Source: Rhizophagus clarus (lineage: Eukaryota > Glomeromycota > Glomeromycetes > Glomerales > Glomeraceae). Taken from it: a stretch of DNA of 64,000 bases. Position numbers and translations under genes: made by a program. Within the stretch, counting starts at the first letter, position 1. Every line of letters starts with the position of its first letter. Below, in pieces: positions 47,282 through 58,380 of the stretch. The notes beneath the pieces are model-generated. The model made no database searches and was not told the origin of the DNA. It was given only the letters and a program-made list of their open reading frames with translations. The stretch lies in assembly GCA_015698045.1 (NCBI GenBank), contig BLAL01000063.1:186001-250000 (forward strand). The letters run 5' to 3'.

Positions 47282-50121
47282 ATGACTTCTATGTTTTCAA
47301 GATCTGAGTGCATCGAAAGACCTCTCGATACCGCTAAATATCTGTTTGGTAATAAATGATAAAAATTTTTACTCATATAAAGGAACTCGTATGTAGTCTC
47401 CTTGTAAAAGCGCGTCTAATTATGCTATTTTATATAATAAGAACTTGAATCGAATTCCGGAAACCAAGCTGACGAGCCGGTTGATATTCCTGCATACTTT
47501 AGGACTATTTTCGCGTCTGAAGAAAGTGTTAATCAGGTTCAAAATATATACTTATTCATCACTATGTTGCCTTTAAATAATTAGTCGTTTTAATTATACA
47601 ATCATTAAGCAAATCTTTATCCAAAAAAAAGATACCATCATTGAATGATGTTTCCAATGTATATGATATTCCGCAGAATACTCTTATACGGTTTCGTTCT
47701 ATGATTCAGAACACTGGATTTGGACATGAAGTGTTCGTTAGTTCTTATGAAATAGCTGATTGTGATGGTGTAAAGGTTGATACTTATATAATTTAGTTCA
47801 TTTATTCGGGAAATTCTAATTTATTAATCATATATTTCATAATCTTTTAATAGCAAAGGAAATTTCATAAATATTCAGATGAAATTAACTTTAAGGTAAC
47901 ATAAAAATTCTTAATTATTTATTAACTTCTAATAAACAACAATATTACTTTAAACAATAATTGAAATTGTTGTAGGATGTCGATATGCTAGAATGTGTAA
48001 ATAGCAAATTTAGCGAGAGACAATTATTTTATTGTACCTCTGTACCTGGAGAAACGTCATGGGCAAAACAAATATCCTTAATAATTAATAATTATTTTAT
48101 AATGGAATTATAATTCCTTGACTTTTGAAACACGTTTATAGGCAGAAAAATCGGTTTCAATCAGGGTCTGAAACAGATATTGAAGGTTTATATCAAAAAT
48201 ACTTTGAAATTTTGATTACGTCAGCATAATAAAAATTGCTTCGTTTTTTTAGACTTAGTAAGATCAACTGCGTATATTAATTTGAATAATGAAAAGGTCA
48301 ATGTTGACTTGAAAGAAGTCGCGTCAAAATATCCGTTCCCGAAAGAAAGTCATATGGCAGCTATAGTTAAAGTAAGATGAATATATTAATAAATTTCTTT
48401 AACTTTATTTTTATTTTGATGTTTTTATTTGTAACTATAATAGATTTATGAAAAAGATGATTCGTTAAAAGTTACGGATGTTGTAGAGTTTATTGGAGTA
48501 CTTAATCATCCAAGGTAACAGACAAACAAAGTTTGTTCTATTATCAACATAATTTAATTTCGCCAGTCACAAAGTCATTATTGCAATACTTAATTTTATT
48601 GTCTAATTAATTGTAGGGTTGAAACCAAAAATACAACAGAATCGCGATGCGAATTTAATGTATCTTGTGAAAATACCGCATCTTACTATGTTCCAAGTGT
48701 CCACGTGATATTTTATAGGAAGCTTCATCCAACAGGAAATCCACTCCTATCTTCTGATGCAAACTTATTTGGTATTTATTTCGACGTTTTTTATAATAAT
48801 TATTATTATTATAAGTATTCACGTACTAATTTCGTTATAAAAGTGTCACCAAGCGATGCCATGCATATTAGGAGCGCCTTAATTCATTATATTGCTTCAG
48901 CATTTGCTGGAGATGATTTAGTGGCAGAATTCGTTTTGCTTCAACTTTTATCACGAATGTAAGGAAACCATCTGAGATGTTTTTTTTTTTTTTTTTAACT
49001 TTCACGTAAAATTATTTTTAATTTAGACATTTCCGACAAAATGGTCTGACGCTTGGAAAATTCGCATTAAATATCAGTAATTTACCTTGCAATATTACTG
49101 TAAATAGGAATACGCAGAACTATAATTCAATTCTTGAGCACGAAAATTCATTCGCAAAACGTGTAGCTTCTATTCTCGCTTCACTTTTACCCAAATACCA
49201 TGATCTTCCACTTACTTTATCTACTCTTAACGAGATATTTTATTTCCCGCACAGCAATAATGATCTAGATTCTGGTGTTTTGCAAGTCAGTCAAGATACA
49301 TGGTTTTTAGTTGATGAGACAGTATTAAAAGAAGGAAAATTATGTGACATTGGTATGTTTTTCAAAAATCATAAATGGAATTCATATCCATATAAATTAA
49401 ACCCTTATATATCTCATGTTAGGAGTCCGTAACTTGAAAGCTTTGAACGACATAGTGGACCACCAGAAACTTAATTACACGTTTCCTTTTAATAATTATG
49501 AATTCAATACGGATATTGGAATAATTATATTATCCAGTGCAAAAACTTTTCTAAGTGTAAGTATTAAATATTACATATCGAACTTGTTATAACTTTCAAC
49601 TTAATATAATACATTTACGATTAATTTTTTCCTTGCGCAGTATGATTGTAATATTCCTCTTATTCAAAAGTCAGAGAACACAGCAATTCTAGATGCACCA
49701 GAAGATATGCTGAATCAATTCAGGAATTATATTAGTATTCTTAGGTATACTGATTTTAATATACCTGAAGATATTTCAGACGTACGTATGATATAAGATC
49801 GGTGCTTCAATTACTTTTGTCCCAAAATTATATTTTAATTCGAATAATTTTCATTTTCAGTATGTTCAGGCAGATTATGTCGCTCAAAGACAGAATGCTT
49901 CAAGAAATGGAACACCTTTGATGACTCAACAAGACTTAATGCTGCTGCTAAACCTATCAAGGTATGTTTAGAAGTCATACAACTCTATAAATAATTTCTA
50001 ACAATATCCTTTTATTGGGAATAGATTTGTTTGCCTAAGTTTTGGTTCGTTGAAATTAACAAAAGAATTATGGGATTATACCAAAAATTTGGATGAAGCT
50101 AGAAGACGTCGTATCAGTTAA
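47282..50121 (+). CDS. MCMBP: MCM-binding protein (MCMBP/Mcb1)
   Basis: Fifteen exons: 47282–47348, 47442–47536, 47632–47775, 47854–47895, 47976–48062, 48146–48185, 48253–48371, 48444–48514, 48617–48771, 48844–48958, 49027–49352, 49423–49556, 49641–49781, 49861–49961, 50025–50121. Phases close, 577 aa. The protein binds Mcm3–Mcm7 and helps load and unload the replicative helicase in the nucleus. Family text: IPSLNDVSNVYDIP, TLIRFRSMIQNTGFG, PGETSW, DVVEFIGVLNHPR, PSVHVIFYRKLHPTGNPLL, SALIHYIASAFAGDDLVAEF, LPLTLSTLNEIFYFPHS, GVLQVSQDTWFLVDET, and the C-terminal ALNDIVDHQKLNYTFPF. The donor at 48063 is GC rather than GT; using it keeps the PGExxW motif. Length resembles fungal Mcb1. Convergent with SRP14, 141 bp apart. 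Confidence 0.9.
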
Positions 50122-50262
50122 AAATCGTAAAATGTGCATGACTTTTGGTAAATAATATGATATTTACTTAATACAATCGTTATTGCATTCCATCTCAAGA
50201 AATTAATAAATATTTATATCATAAGTTTAATCTTAAAAATCAAAAGTGGTTCTAAAAATATG

Positions 50263-50871
50263 TTAGGCTATTGTAGCTTTAGCTTTTTGTATTTTCTTTG
50301 CCTTCAATTTTTCTTTCTTTCTTTCTTTCTTTTTCATTGAATCCATATGTACTTTAAGTATATTACTATATCCTGTGATGAATTTATCAGTGTCTGATGG
50401 TGACACCTAAATATAAATAATTCAATTAATTTTATGTTGTTTATGCTAGAGATAGTTAAAATCCTTACCAAAGTACTAATTTTGGAATTTCCATACACGG
50501 CTCTAACTAAACAAGAATACTCCTTACTATCAACTTCTTTTTGTAATTCCCCCTCCACGGATTGTTTATCCAGTACATTACTTTTTTCTGTTTCTTTTCT
50601 TTCCTTTTTCGTTTTAAGTGATTCCCATGTATCTAAAATAAGATAACATTAGAATTTGAATATAAAGTTTATTTTATAAACGAACTTACATCTTTTCATG
50701 GTAAGATACACTTTTTTTTTTGAAGTTGGGTTTGTTTTTTCAAAGAGTTTAACAAGTTGTGTAAGAAACTAAAGTTAAACACTAATTTTTAGTTAATGAT
50801 AAATTGACGAAAAATGAAAAATGAACCAATTCGGAAAAACTCAATACCAAGTCATTATCTAACAAAGTCAT
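50263..50871 (-). CDS. SRP14: Signal recognition particle 14-kDa protein (SRP14)
   Basis: Four exons: 50871–50848, 50768–50690, 50632–50469, 50406–50263; phases close, 136 aa, the same as human SRP14. It forms the Alu-domain heterodimer with SRP9 and slows elongation while ribosomes dock at the ER. Seen: MTLLDNDLFLTQLVKLFEKT start, KKKVYLTMKRYTWE strand, SCLVRAVYGNSKISTLVS (the conserved LIRA/TDGK.KIST.V core), DTDKFITGYSNILKVHMDSM helix, and a Lys/Glu-rich basic tail. The insert after KRYTWESLK is Lys/Glu-rich, as in fungal forms. The small first exon (24 nt) would be missed by simple ORF search. Confidence 0.9.
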
Positions 50872-51077
50872 TTTTGTACGGTGTAGTAAAATAAATTTTA
50901 ACAACTGTCAACTTGGTTTATTATCATACTGTATGATTCATATGATTCATAATATCACATGTATAATACAAAAAGATTATAGTCACGTGGGGAAAACTTT
51001 TTTCGATTATTGTAGTTCGAGTTTGAGCTTCTTATTGAGTTAATCGTTTTCTTCATACGCAATGAAGCTTATTGAAT
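50872..51077. promoter_or_regulatory. Divergent promoter of SRP14 and the membrane protein gene
   Basis: 206 bp between opposite starts, with TCACGTGG at 50983–50990 roughly in the middle (112 bp from SRP14, 88 bp from the other gene). A repeated CATATGATTCATA pair lies near 50935–50950. Confidence 0.5.
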
Positions 51078-52248
51078 ATGAGTTATAATACTGAAAAATC
51101 TCCGCTAATACACTTCCTCGTAGTCTTAGCACTACTTCTGGTTTTGGCTTTACTTATCACACCAGTTTTTTGGTCCTTTATTACATTCATCCACATTTTT
51201 GTTTTGATCCTTCAACTTATAGCAAAGATCTGTACATTGTCTGTTAGAATATTATCGCTCATTGCAAAACGTGCTCTTAAGGCTGGCTCATCCTGCGCAA
51301 ATACTAATGGCTATCGTGATGTTGTGAGAAATATAAATGGAGTACAAATGCATTTAGTTCTCACAATTGGCGTTGGTTTCGGTGTGCACAGATTCTACAG
51401 CTTAATTGAAGAACGGTACGTGCGAATATATTTGAAAAATATTTGCTTTTAGTTTGAAATAATAATAATAATAAAAAAAAGGGTGTAAAAATAATTAACA
51501 TTCAATTATTCAATATCCAATTATCATAGTCCAAAATTCCGTCTTCAGTTATATATACCCGATGAACCAGAAATCATGCCAAGACAAGAACAATCCGGGA
51601 TGAGATTGAGTAAGTGAAAGTAAAATTGAATTAATCACATAATTGTTTCATTTACAATGTGTTTGCTAACAAAATTTTTTGATCGTTATTATAAATAATA
51701 AGAGACGCAATCTCTACCCATGTACATTAGGTATAGACCACATGTGCCATCACCACTCGGACCTAATTATATCGAAGAGTGGAAAGAATTAATTGATTTT
51801 TATATCTCTAAAAGGTATGCCTCGGAGATTTCAAATGGAACAAGATTGTCCACAGCAGTAAGTTTTCATTGATGTTTTGTGAATTCGATTGCTTTTTCCT
51901 AGACTCTAATAATTGTGATGATTTGTAGAAAGAAATCAATGAGTTAACTGTTCGATCTGACAAGAAGACACGTGGCTTTAGCGAAAAGAGAGTTGACGGC
52001 CACAATGTAAAGGGATTTGACTTGTAAGTGAGAATATGATAAATTTGTATTATTTTAATCGATTTTATTTAATCGATTTATTTTATTTTAGTATTGCGAT
52101 TCCTGAGATAAACCCTTGGATCAGTAAGGCAAGAAATAAATTAGTTCAACAAAAAAGAAACAACTTAAGTCCACAGGAGACTTTAGATGCAGCCCGCACA
52201 CAACTTAAGCGTCTATTAAGAAGGCATAAGAAGCAATGCACAGCATAA
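51078..52248 (+). CDS. Unknown membrane protein, 274 aa
   Basis: Five exons: 51078–51415, 51530–51609, 51703–51857, 51929–52023, 52092–52248; GT–AG, phases close. ATG(51078) gives MSYNTEKSPLIHF. Two adjacent membrane segments are obvious: about 11–33 (FLVVLALLLVLALLITPVFW) and 37–60 (FIHIFVLILQLIAKICTL), with a third hydrophobic stretch HLVLTIGVGFGVHRFYSLI at about 95–113. The rest is soluble and basic: IPDEPEIMPRQEQSG, YIRYRPHVPSPLGPNYIEEW, KKTRGFSEKRVDGHNVKGFD, then NPWISKARNKLVQQKR and a basic helix to KKQCTA. I do not recognise the family. The conserved-looking intron pattern and compact promoter shared with SRP14 argue for a real expressed gene. Confidence 0.75.
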
Positions 52249-52586
52249 ATTTTACATTTGATAGACTGTATAGATTTCGAAAAAAAAATTAATTTTCTTT
52301 TACAAAACATAATCTAATTAATTAATTAATTATATTAATAATTTAGAATATATAGAATAGAATTTAGAATTTCCTAAGTGTTCAGAGTGTTTTATAGCAA
52401 AAGCAGTTTATATTATCATAATCTTAATTCTTTATTACAATATAGAGAGAAAAGTAATTAGTAATTTAATTAGATAATATTATAGTGAAAAATTAGAGAA
52501 ATTAAAAGTTTTATTTCTATATAATTAATATTATATATAAATTCTAATAGACAATTAAAATATTAGTATAAATTCTAGTTCTTCTA
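52249..52586. other. Intergenic between convergent genes
   Basis: 338 bp, A/T runs such as TTAATTAATTAATTA near 52316–52332; no frame. Confidence 0.5.
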
Positions 52587-54071
52587 TTATGAATTGGAAT
52601 TACACACATGACAATTACCGCTATCCAATTTACTTAAATTTTTTAATAACTCTCTTTCATGTAAATTCACGCCTTTTAGGTCAGTTCCAGATACTTTTTT
52701 CCCCTTAACATATACAGATTTAAGATTCCTTTCATCACCAAGGAATATAAATTTTTCAAAAATTCTTTCAACATCGTCTAAATCATCAAAAATGTCTAAA
52801 GGAGATTTATAAGCATCAGGATCAATTAATAAAGCATCAAATTCTTTACCGATTAGAAAATTTCCAACAATCTTATCAAGGTTAACCAATTCAGCGCCTC
52901 CCATTGTGGCTAAATAAGTTAATTCAGGCAAAGTAAGGTGTGGAGAAGATTTATTCAAAGGCTTATCATCAACTTTTGAAGAAGTCATAAATACAACGCG
53001 ACTTGCTATGTTTGCATTTCTAATAGCATTTAAAATAGATTTTGAATAACCACCACTTAAATCAGTACCCAAACCAACTTTAATACCTTCATCTAATAAT
53101 TGTCTAACGTTACATATTCCTGAACATATAGCAAAATTTGATGTAGGACAATGTGATATACCAATATTACGTTCTTTAATTAATTTAAGCTCTTTTGATG
53201 ACAAATGTATTCCATGAGCCATAATCGTTCTTTCATTTAACAATCCATGATGATCGTATACTGTTGTATAATCTGGTAGATGTGGAAATAACTCTGAAAT
53301 AAATTTTATTTCTGATATATTTTCCGATAAATGTGATTGAATTGGCATATCATATTTTTTTGCTAATAATCCAAGTGAATCCATAAGTTGCGATGTACAA
53401 CTAATTGCAAATCTTGGTGTAATTATTGGGTAAACGAGTCTCGTTTCATTTTCTTTTCCTTCCTCTTTTTCTAAATTTAACACATATTTTATAAATTCTT
53501 CAGTCGATTTAACACTATTATCTAATGATTCGATATAATTATCTGGTGAATTACGATCCATATTAACTTTTCCAATGAACCCTCTCTGTCCTTTTTCCTT
53601 AACTAATCTGGCTAAATATTTGCTTGACTCAAGATGAATTGTTGCAAAATAAACAGCCGTTGTCGTTCCACTACGTAATAAATTATTTACTACTATTGGA
53701 TACACTTTCTCAGCAAACGATAATGATGAATATGATTGTTCAAGTGGAAAAGTATATTTGTTTAACCAATCAAGTAGTGGTAAATCCATACCAGTTCCTG
53801 CGTTTGGATATTGTGGTGCATGTGTATGAGTATCAACAAATCCAGGCATAAGGAATTGTCTTTTACTCAATTTAATAACTTCTTGTTCAGGAAATTCCCA
53901 TTGAGAAATAATATCGTTCAAAGTTTTTTCGTCTAAAACATTTTTTTCTAAGAAAGCTATCTTTCCAGAAATATCTATTCCTAATAAAGTATTATGTAGG
54001 ATTTCAAGATTGGTAAGAGATAATGAATGAATCAATGTTCCATAAAAGACCTTGGAAATTTTATTTGGCAT
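52587..54071 (-). CDS. GDA: Guanine deaminase
   Basis: Single exon on the minus strand, ATG 54071, TAA 52587; 494 aa (human 454, yeast Gud1 489). It hydrolyses guanine to xanthine and ammonia in the cytosol, part of purine salvage and nitrogen recovery. It belongs to the amidohydrolase superfamily with a single zinc. Seen: PGFVDTHTHAPQY (zinc His82, His84), MDLPLLDWLNKYTFPLE, GTTTAVYFATIH, QSHLSENISEI (His247, Glu250), AHGIHLSS (His286), SHCPTSN, GLGTDLSGGYS (Asp337), and VGNFLIGKEFDALLIDP near the C-terminus. All catalytic residues are present. A short poly-T/A stretch precedes the start. The intronless state differs from its intron-rich neighbours. Confidence 0.95.
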   Translation of the reverse strand: MPNKISKVFYGTLIHSLSLTNLEILHNTLLGIDISGKIAFLEKNVLDEKTLNDIISQWEFPEQEVIKLSKRQFLMPGFVDTHTHAPQYPNAGTGMDLPLLDWLNKYTFPLEQSYSSLSFAEKVYPIVVNNLLRSGTTTAVYFATIHLESSKYLARLVKEKGQRGFIGKVNMDRNSPDNYIESLDNSVKSTEEFIKYVLNLEKEEGKENETRLVYPIITPRFAISCTSQLMDSLGLLAKKYDMPIQSHLSENISEIKFISELFPHLPDYTTVYDHHGLLNERTIMAHGIHLSSKELKLIKERNIGISHCPTSNFAICSGICNVRQLLDEGIKVGLGTDLSGGYSKSILNAIRNANIASRVVFMTSSKVDDKPLNKSSPHLTLPELTYLATMGGAELVNLDKIVGNFLIGKEFDALLIDPDAYKSPLDIFDDLDDVERIFEKFIFLGDERNLKSVYVKGKKVSGTDLKGVNLHERELLKNLSKLDSGNCHVCNSNS

Positions 54072-54257
54072 TTTTATTTTTTTTATTTTTTTTTTTTTTA
54101 AAATTTAAATCACCATTTATTGAGGAAACAAATTAAGGTTTTTTTTAATCCTGAATCATAAATTATGGAGTCGGTTAAGCCTTAAGGCGTTATTCCGAAA
54201 ATCACGCGGATTAACGTATTATACGATAACGATAATCAATAAAATACAGTTGTAAAA

Positions 54258-54853
54258 ATGCCGGAAAGGGAAATAAGTGTAAAAAAGTTACCCGGGCTGA
54301 AGAAGACGAGGTAATCAGGTTTTCTCCTTATCAAAGCCACCAAAAGTATTACATGTTTAATCAACACTTTTTAACAACATATTCATATCGTCAATACTTA
54401 TTGACGTGTAATTTCCCTTAAAGGTACAGTCGTTGAAGATATACAGTATGCAATGGCCCTCTTTATGGAGCAAAGATAGAGAAAAGGAATAAAGGAATTT
54501 GACACTCGTAATAAATATGAATTATCGCTTTCGAAAATCACTTTAAAGTAAGGTTGATTGTCCTTTTGATTTGAATATCAGTCGTATTTGTAATACCATT
54601 TTATCTTTAACTATGTATATTATAGAGAAGCATTAGTTGCTTCTAGGAATTTACAAGAACGTAATAATTTAGTAGCAGTATTGTTTAGAGAGCTTGATTG
54701 TGGCTCCTTTAAAAGGTTTGGATATTTTAGAAAAAGCTGTAAAGATGAGTAAGTAATCAATTAATTAAATGAGCAGTTCATATTTTATTTTAAGTTAAAA
54801 AAAAAGTATGTAATTTTTTTAGTAAATTCAAGGGCAAGACCAGAAGAAAATGA
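54258..54853 (+). pseudogene. Broken multi-exon gene of unknown family
   Basis: Splice-like pieces read in order: MPEREISVKKLPGLKKTR (54258–); VVEDIQYAMALFMEQR, in-frame TAG, then KGIKEFDTRNKYELSLSKIT; after GT–AG EALVASRNLQERNN and VLFRELDCGSFKRFGYF; after another GT–AG KFKGKTRRK and TGA at 54853. Exon 1 does not join in phase with the next. The last two introns have good consensus sites and keep phase, so this was a gene or is one with a misread base. Family unknown; helical and basic. Confidence 0.35.
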
Positions 54854-55549
54854 AAGATTAAAAAATCGTTAGAATGAATGAAAAATTTTTATATCTGATG
54901 ACTGATATTGAGGATTGAAGTTGATAATAAGCATTTTATGATGGTTCAAAGAAGTGGTTATAGAAACTTACAAATCAAACAAAATATCCAAGTATAAATT
55001 TAGAAACTGTACCACAACTATCTTGGAGAAAGCTCCTAGGATCATTATTCTTAAAATGATAGAAAGATAATGTCATACAACCAAACTTGTCAAATTGTTA
55101 AATACAATAGATAAATATAAAAGAAACTATCTATCTTTAATATATTCACTAGGTTTTGAGAAATACCGTAATTATAAGATTTATTATAATTTACCTTAAT
55201 TTCATTTTCTTTTATATTTCTAATTTTGTTTAATATCTTGCTTATATTAAACTCATAAAATTCAAATGATTTTGATCCTTCTTTGAAAAATAATTATTCA
55301 GCATTAATTTAATACCTATGGGATCTCTTCTATTTTTCAAATTGCAGCTTATAGTAAGTTAACTGTATTTAAAATCTTTCAAGTTTTGAAATACTTTATG
55401 AAAAATATTTAACAATATAATACAATCAAAGGATTTAAAATTCATTTGATGAATTATTGTAAAAATAGTAGAAAATTTAATAATAAATCTTTGGGAAAAT
55501 TATCAACCAAATGTAATTTAAGCAAAATTATTTATTAACCCAGTATTAA
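54854..55549. other. Non-coding, AT-rich
   Basis: No supported frame or structured repeat. Confidence 0.5.
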
Positions 55550-55951
55550 GCAATGGTTGGTCACAGTCAGTTATTGGTTAGTCATAACCAGTTAAAGATC
55601 TTTAACCAATTGACTGTTTTGGTTAACCATTTTTTTAACTGTTTAACCAATCATTTGACTGACTACTTTTTTCTTTTTAATAAATTTAATTAAAGTAAAA
55701 TACTAAAAAATGTTTTTATTAGTAGATTTAATCAGAAAAATATTATTCAACTTTTTTATTAATTAAATTCATTAAAAAAAATATTAAATGGATTAAGTTA
55801 ACTAAATGGTCAGTTAATGGTCAGTTAAATAGTTAGTCAAATGATCAATCAAAATGATTGTTAGTTAAAAGTCTTTGACTGACCAATATTAGTTACAGTC
55901 ATAACCAGTCATAACTGATTAATAATCATGTATGACTGTTGCCATCCCTAA
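55550..55951. mobile_element. Fold-back hAT-like MITE
   Basis: The ends are inverted: the left starts GCAATGGTTGGTCACAGTCA and the right, reversed, starts TAGGGATGGCAACAGTCA. The arms continue as imperfect inverted copies of TCATAACCAGT / ACTGGTTATGA and GGTTAACC / GTTAACTAA words. TAGGGATG resembles the terminus at 11554, as in hAT elements. TATTAA flanks both ends. No coding sequence. Confidence 0.55.
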
Positions 55952-56068
55952 TATTAATCTAGTTATTTAGTTCCATTTTAACAAATAACTCACCATTATC
56001 AATGCAATGTTTGTGTTGTTTTTTTATTTATAATTTATTAGCATAATCTTTCTAACTTTGCTTGGCAT

Positions 56069-56252
56069 ATAGATGCCACCCAAATTATTTTAAGCAAATC
56101 CCAAATTAATTTGTACATTTTGACAGCCATAATTCCCAAATCCCAAATGTACAAATTGCAAAATTTATATATGTAATTTGTAAATTAATTTGGATTTATA
56201 TATTTGGGTTGCCATAATCCCAAATTATTTTGGATTTGGGTAGCATCTATAG
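56069..56252. mobile_element. 184-bp MITE with 8-bp flanking repeats
   Basis: The ends are inverted: ATAGATGCCACCCAAAT on the left and the reverse of ATTTGGGTAGCATCTATAG on the right. The interior repeats CAAATCCCAAATTAATTTG words in both directions. It is flanked by CTTGGCAT (56061–56068) and TTTGGCAT (56253–56260), an 8-bp target duplication with one mismatch, as made by hAT transposases. Confidence 0.7.
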
Positions 56253-57344
56253 TTTGGCATACATCATCAGATTATAAAAATTCACAATAAGAGGAAACTC
56301 GAGATCATTCACATTATTGATTAGGATAGAAAGAAATTTTAAAAGTTTAACCAAATTAGAACGTTACATTATCTAAAGACATTCCAATTTTGGAGTATAT
56401 AACCAGATTTCGAATAGTGCCTATAATTACTTTTCTATCAAACAGAATGGTAAGGACAAAGGAAAGATTTCTGAATTGAGAAAATAATATGCATTAGATC
56501 ACAAAATAATAAATAATCTGTAAGGTTGCAGAATATGTAATTGATCTCGCATGTATTAATAAAAGTACATTGTATATGTTTTGGAAGGATTATATCCAAT
56601 ATTATGTAATTTATGCAATTCTATGCGAAAACACTAATTTATTGAAATTATTTATTTGACACAATTACTCTCAAGTATATTTGGGAATTAGTACACTCTG
56701 TATAGTTGTATTTTATTAATATCACCAGTTAAATAATAATATTAGTACTTTGACATCATTTTACAGCTTATACACTATTGTATGATTTTTCCAAGTAGTG
56801 GACATTAGCTCAGAAAAATTTATTGTGTTAGTCATATTACAATAAATAAATTAGGCAGGTCTATATGACATATTAATTTCACATATAATCTATATGCTAA
56901 CTGACATCTCTATTCAAACATGAAAAATGTGAAAGGAGGTCTAGTTGCAACATAGAGCTAGCTCTAAAAGTAAATAATGACAACAAAATCATATGCTATG
57001 AAAGGCTGAGGACTTCACAATTTTGAGATCGCTATTAGCGTAAAACTAAATATGTGTCTTTTTGGTAAATCTACATGTGAAAAGATATGAGGATTCTGTT
57101 TACATATGCTTTCAAAGAACTCTTGGCATCAGTTGACAATACTAATTACACCTCATACCTCCTTAACTTCAGCTTAGCGCTCTTTTTTCTAGCAAGATAT
57201 AAAGCATGTAGAAGTATGTAGAAGTTCAGCTAATTTTCCACAAAATTTACCTATAAATACTTTGCTAAGGTATATATATATCCTAAATTAAATATGTATA
57301 ATAGCGAGTTTTCTTATTATGAACCTTCTATTTAGAAAAACAAG
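56253..57344. other. Non-coding
   Basis: No gene supported. A TATATATATA box at about 57270 precedes the small frame that follows. Confidence 0.45.
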
Positions 57345-57632
57345 ATGTCTAATAAGGCTAAAGTGCATAATAAGACTAATATATATGATACCTCAACAAT
57401 TGACGAGTTGGACAAAGATAGAGATAATACTCCTAATTGTCTCACCTCTGATGAAAAAATATCTAGCAATCAAGTTGCTACTCTTGCGAATGAAATGGTG
57501 AAGTTTACGGAAGGTCCAGATGATACAAAACTAAAGATATTTTCTAATTCGCTACAAGTATGGTATACTGGAGATATAAACCCAGTAATAGGCCTCATGC
57601 CTGTGATAACTACTAAATACCTTGCTAGATAA
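57345..57632 (+). CDS. Small hypothetical protein, 95 aa (weak)
   Basis: ATG(57345) to TAG(57632), starting MSNKAKVHNKTNIYDTSTI. It is hydrophilic at first (Asp/Asn/Lys/Thr-rich), then LATLANEMVKF-like helix, and a C-terminus LQVWYTGDINPVIGLMPVI. There is a TATA-like run about 75 bp upstream and an AAACAAGATGTC start context. No family recognised and nothing nearby supports it. It could be a real small gene, a chance frame or a fragment of a decayed element. Confidence 0.3.
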   Translation: MSNKAKVHNKTNIYDTSTIDELDKDRDNTPNCLTSDEKISSNQVATLANEMVKFTEGPDDTKLKIFSNSLQVWYTGDINPVIGLMPVITTKYLAR

Positions 57633-58380
57633 GCTTATCATATAGCGATATATTCGCAATTTCTATGTATTGTAAGCCAGCTACTAGTAATGATTTATTT
57701 TATAAATTCATAAATAAAATATTATTTTATCAAACGTATATGAGAAACAGGTTATATGTAATGATGCAATGCTTGTGTGATATAAAAATCTATATTAACG
57801 CCAGTATTCCTAAACAGAAATAAATTTTTATCTCACTCTGGAAAGTAATACTATTTTTTATCTTAGCCTATTATCACTATAAAAACGTAATACTATGTCC
57901 ACCTTAACAGCTAAATACGACTCTTACTTGATTAAGAACTGAGATACAGAAACCCTTATCAATTTTTTGAAAGAGTAAAATCTTAAACTTGATATAGAAC
58001 AAAATGGGGGTTCTGGGACAGATTTCACTGTATAGGTATACAGATGTGTAGTATCTACCCAGCTACTTTCCCAATATACGAAATTTATGTAATCTTTTTT
58101 AACCCCCAAATTTGTTCTCAAGACCAGGAAATATATCGAAATACGATATTGAATTTAAGTTTTAAATCAGGCTGGGGCTCAAATCCTGTTAACATATCTT
58201 TTTATCCAAATTTTTAGTTTTCAAGTTAAAGGAGATCACCATCTTTGTTAACACACTGGCATCAGGAAATTTTATAGGGCGAAAAATTGCGTAAGTTTAC
58301 GATTTTGTAAGTTTACGAAAGTTTATGGCATAATATTTCGAAAAATTTCGAAATATTACATAAGTTTACAATTTCGTAAG
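57633..58380. other. Non-coding leading into the minisatellite
   Basis: Nothing is recognised to about 58270; from there degenerate TTTACGA and CGTAAGTTTACG words announce the repeat array. Confidence 0.45.
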
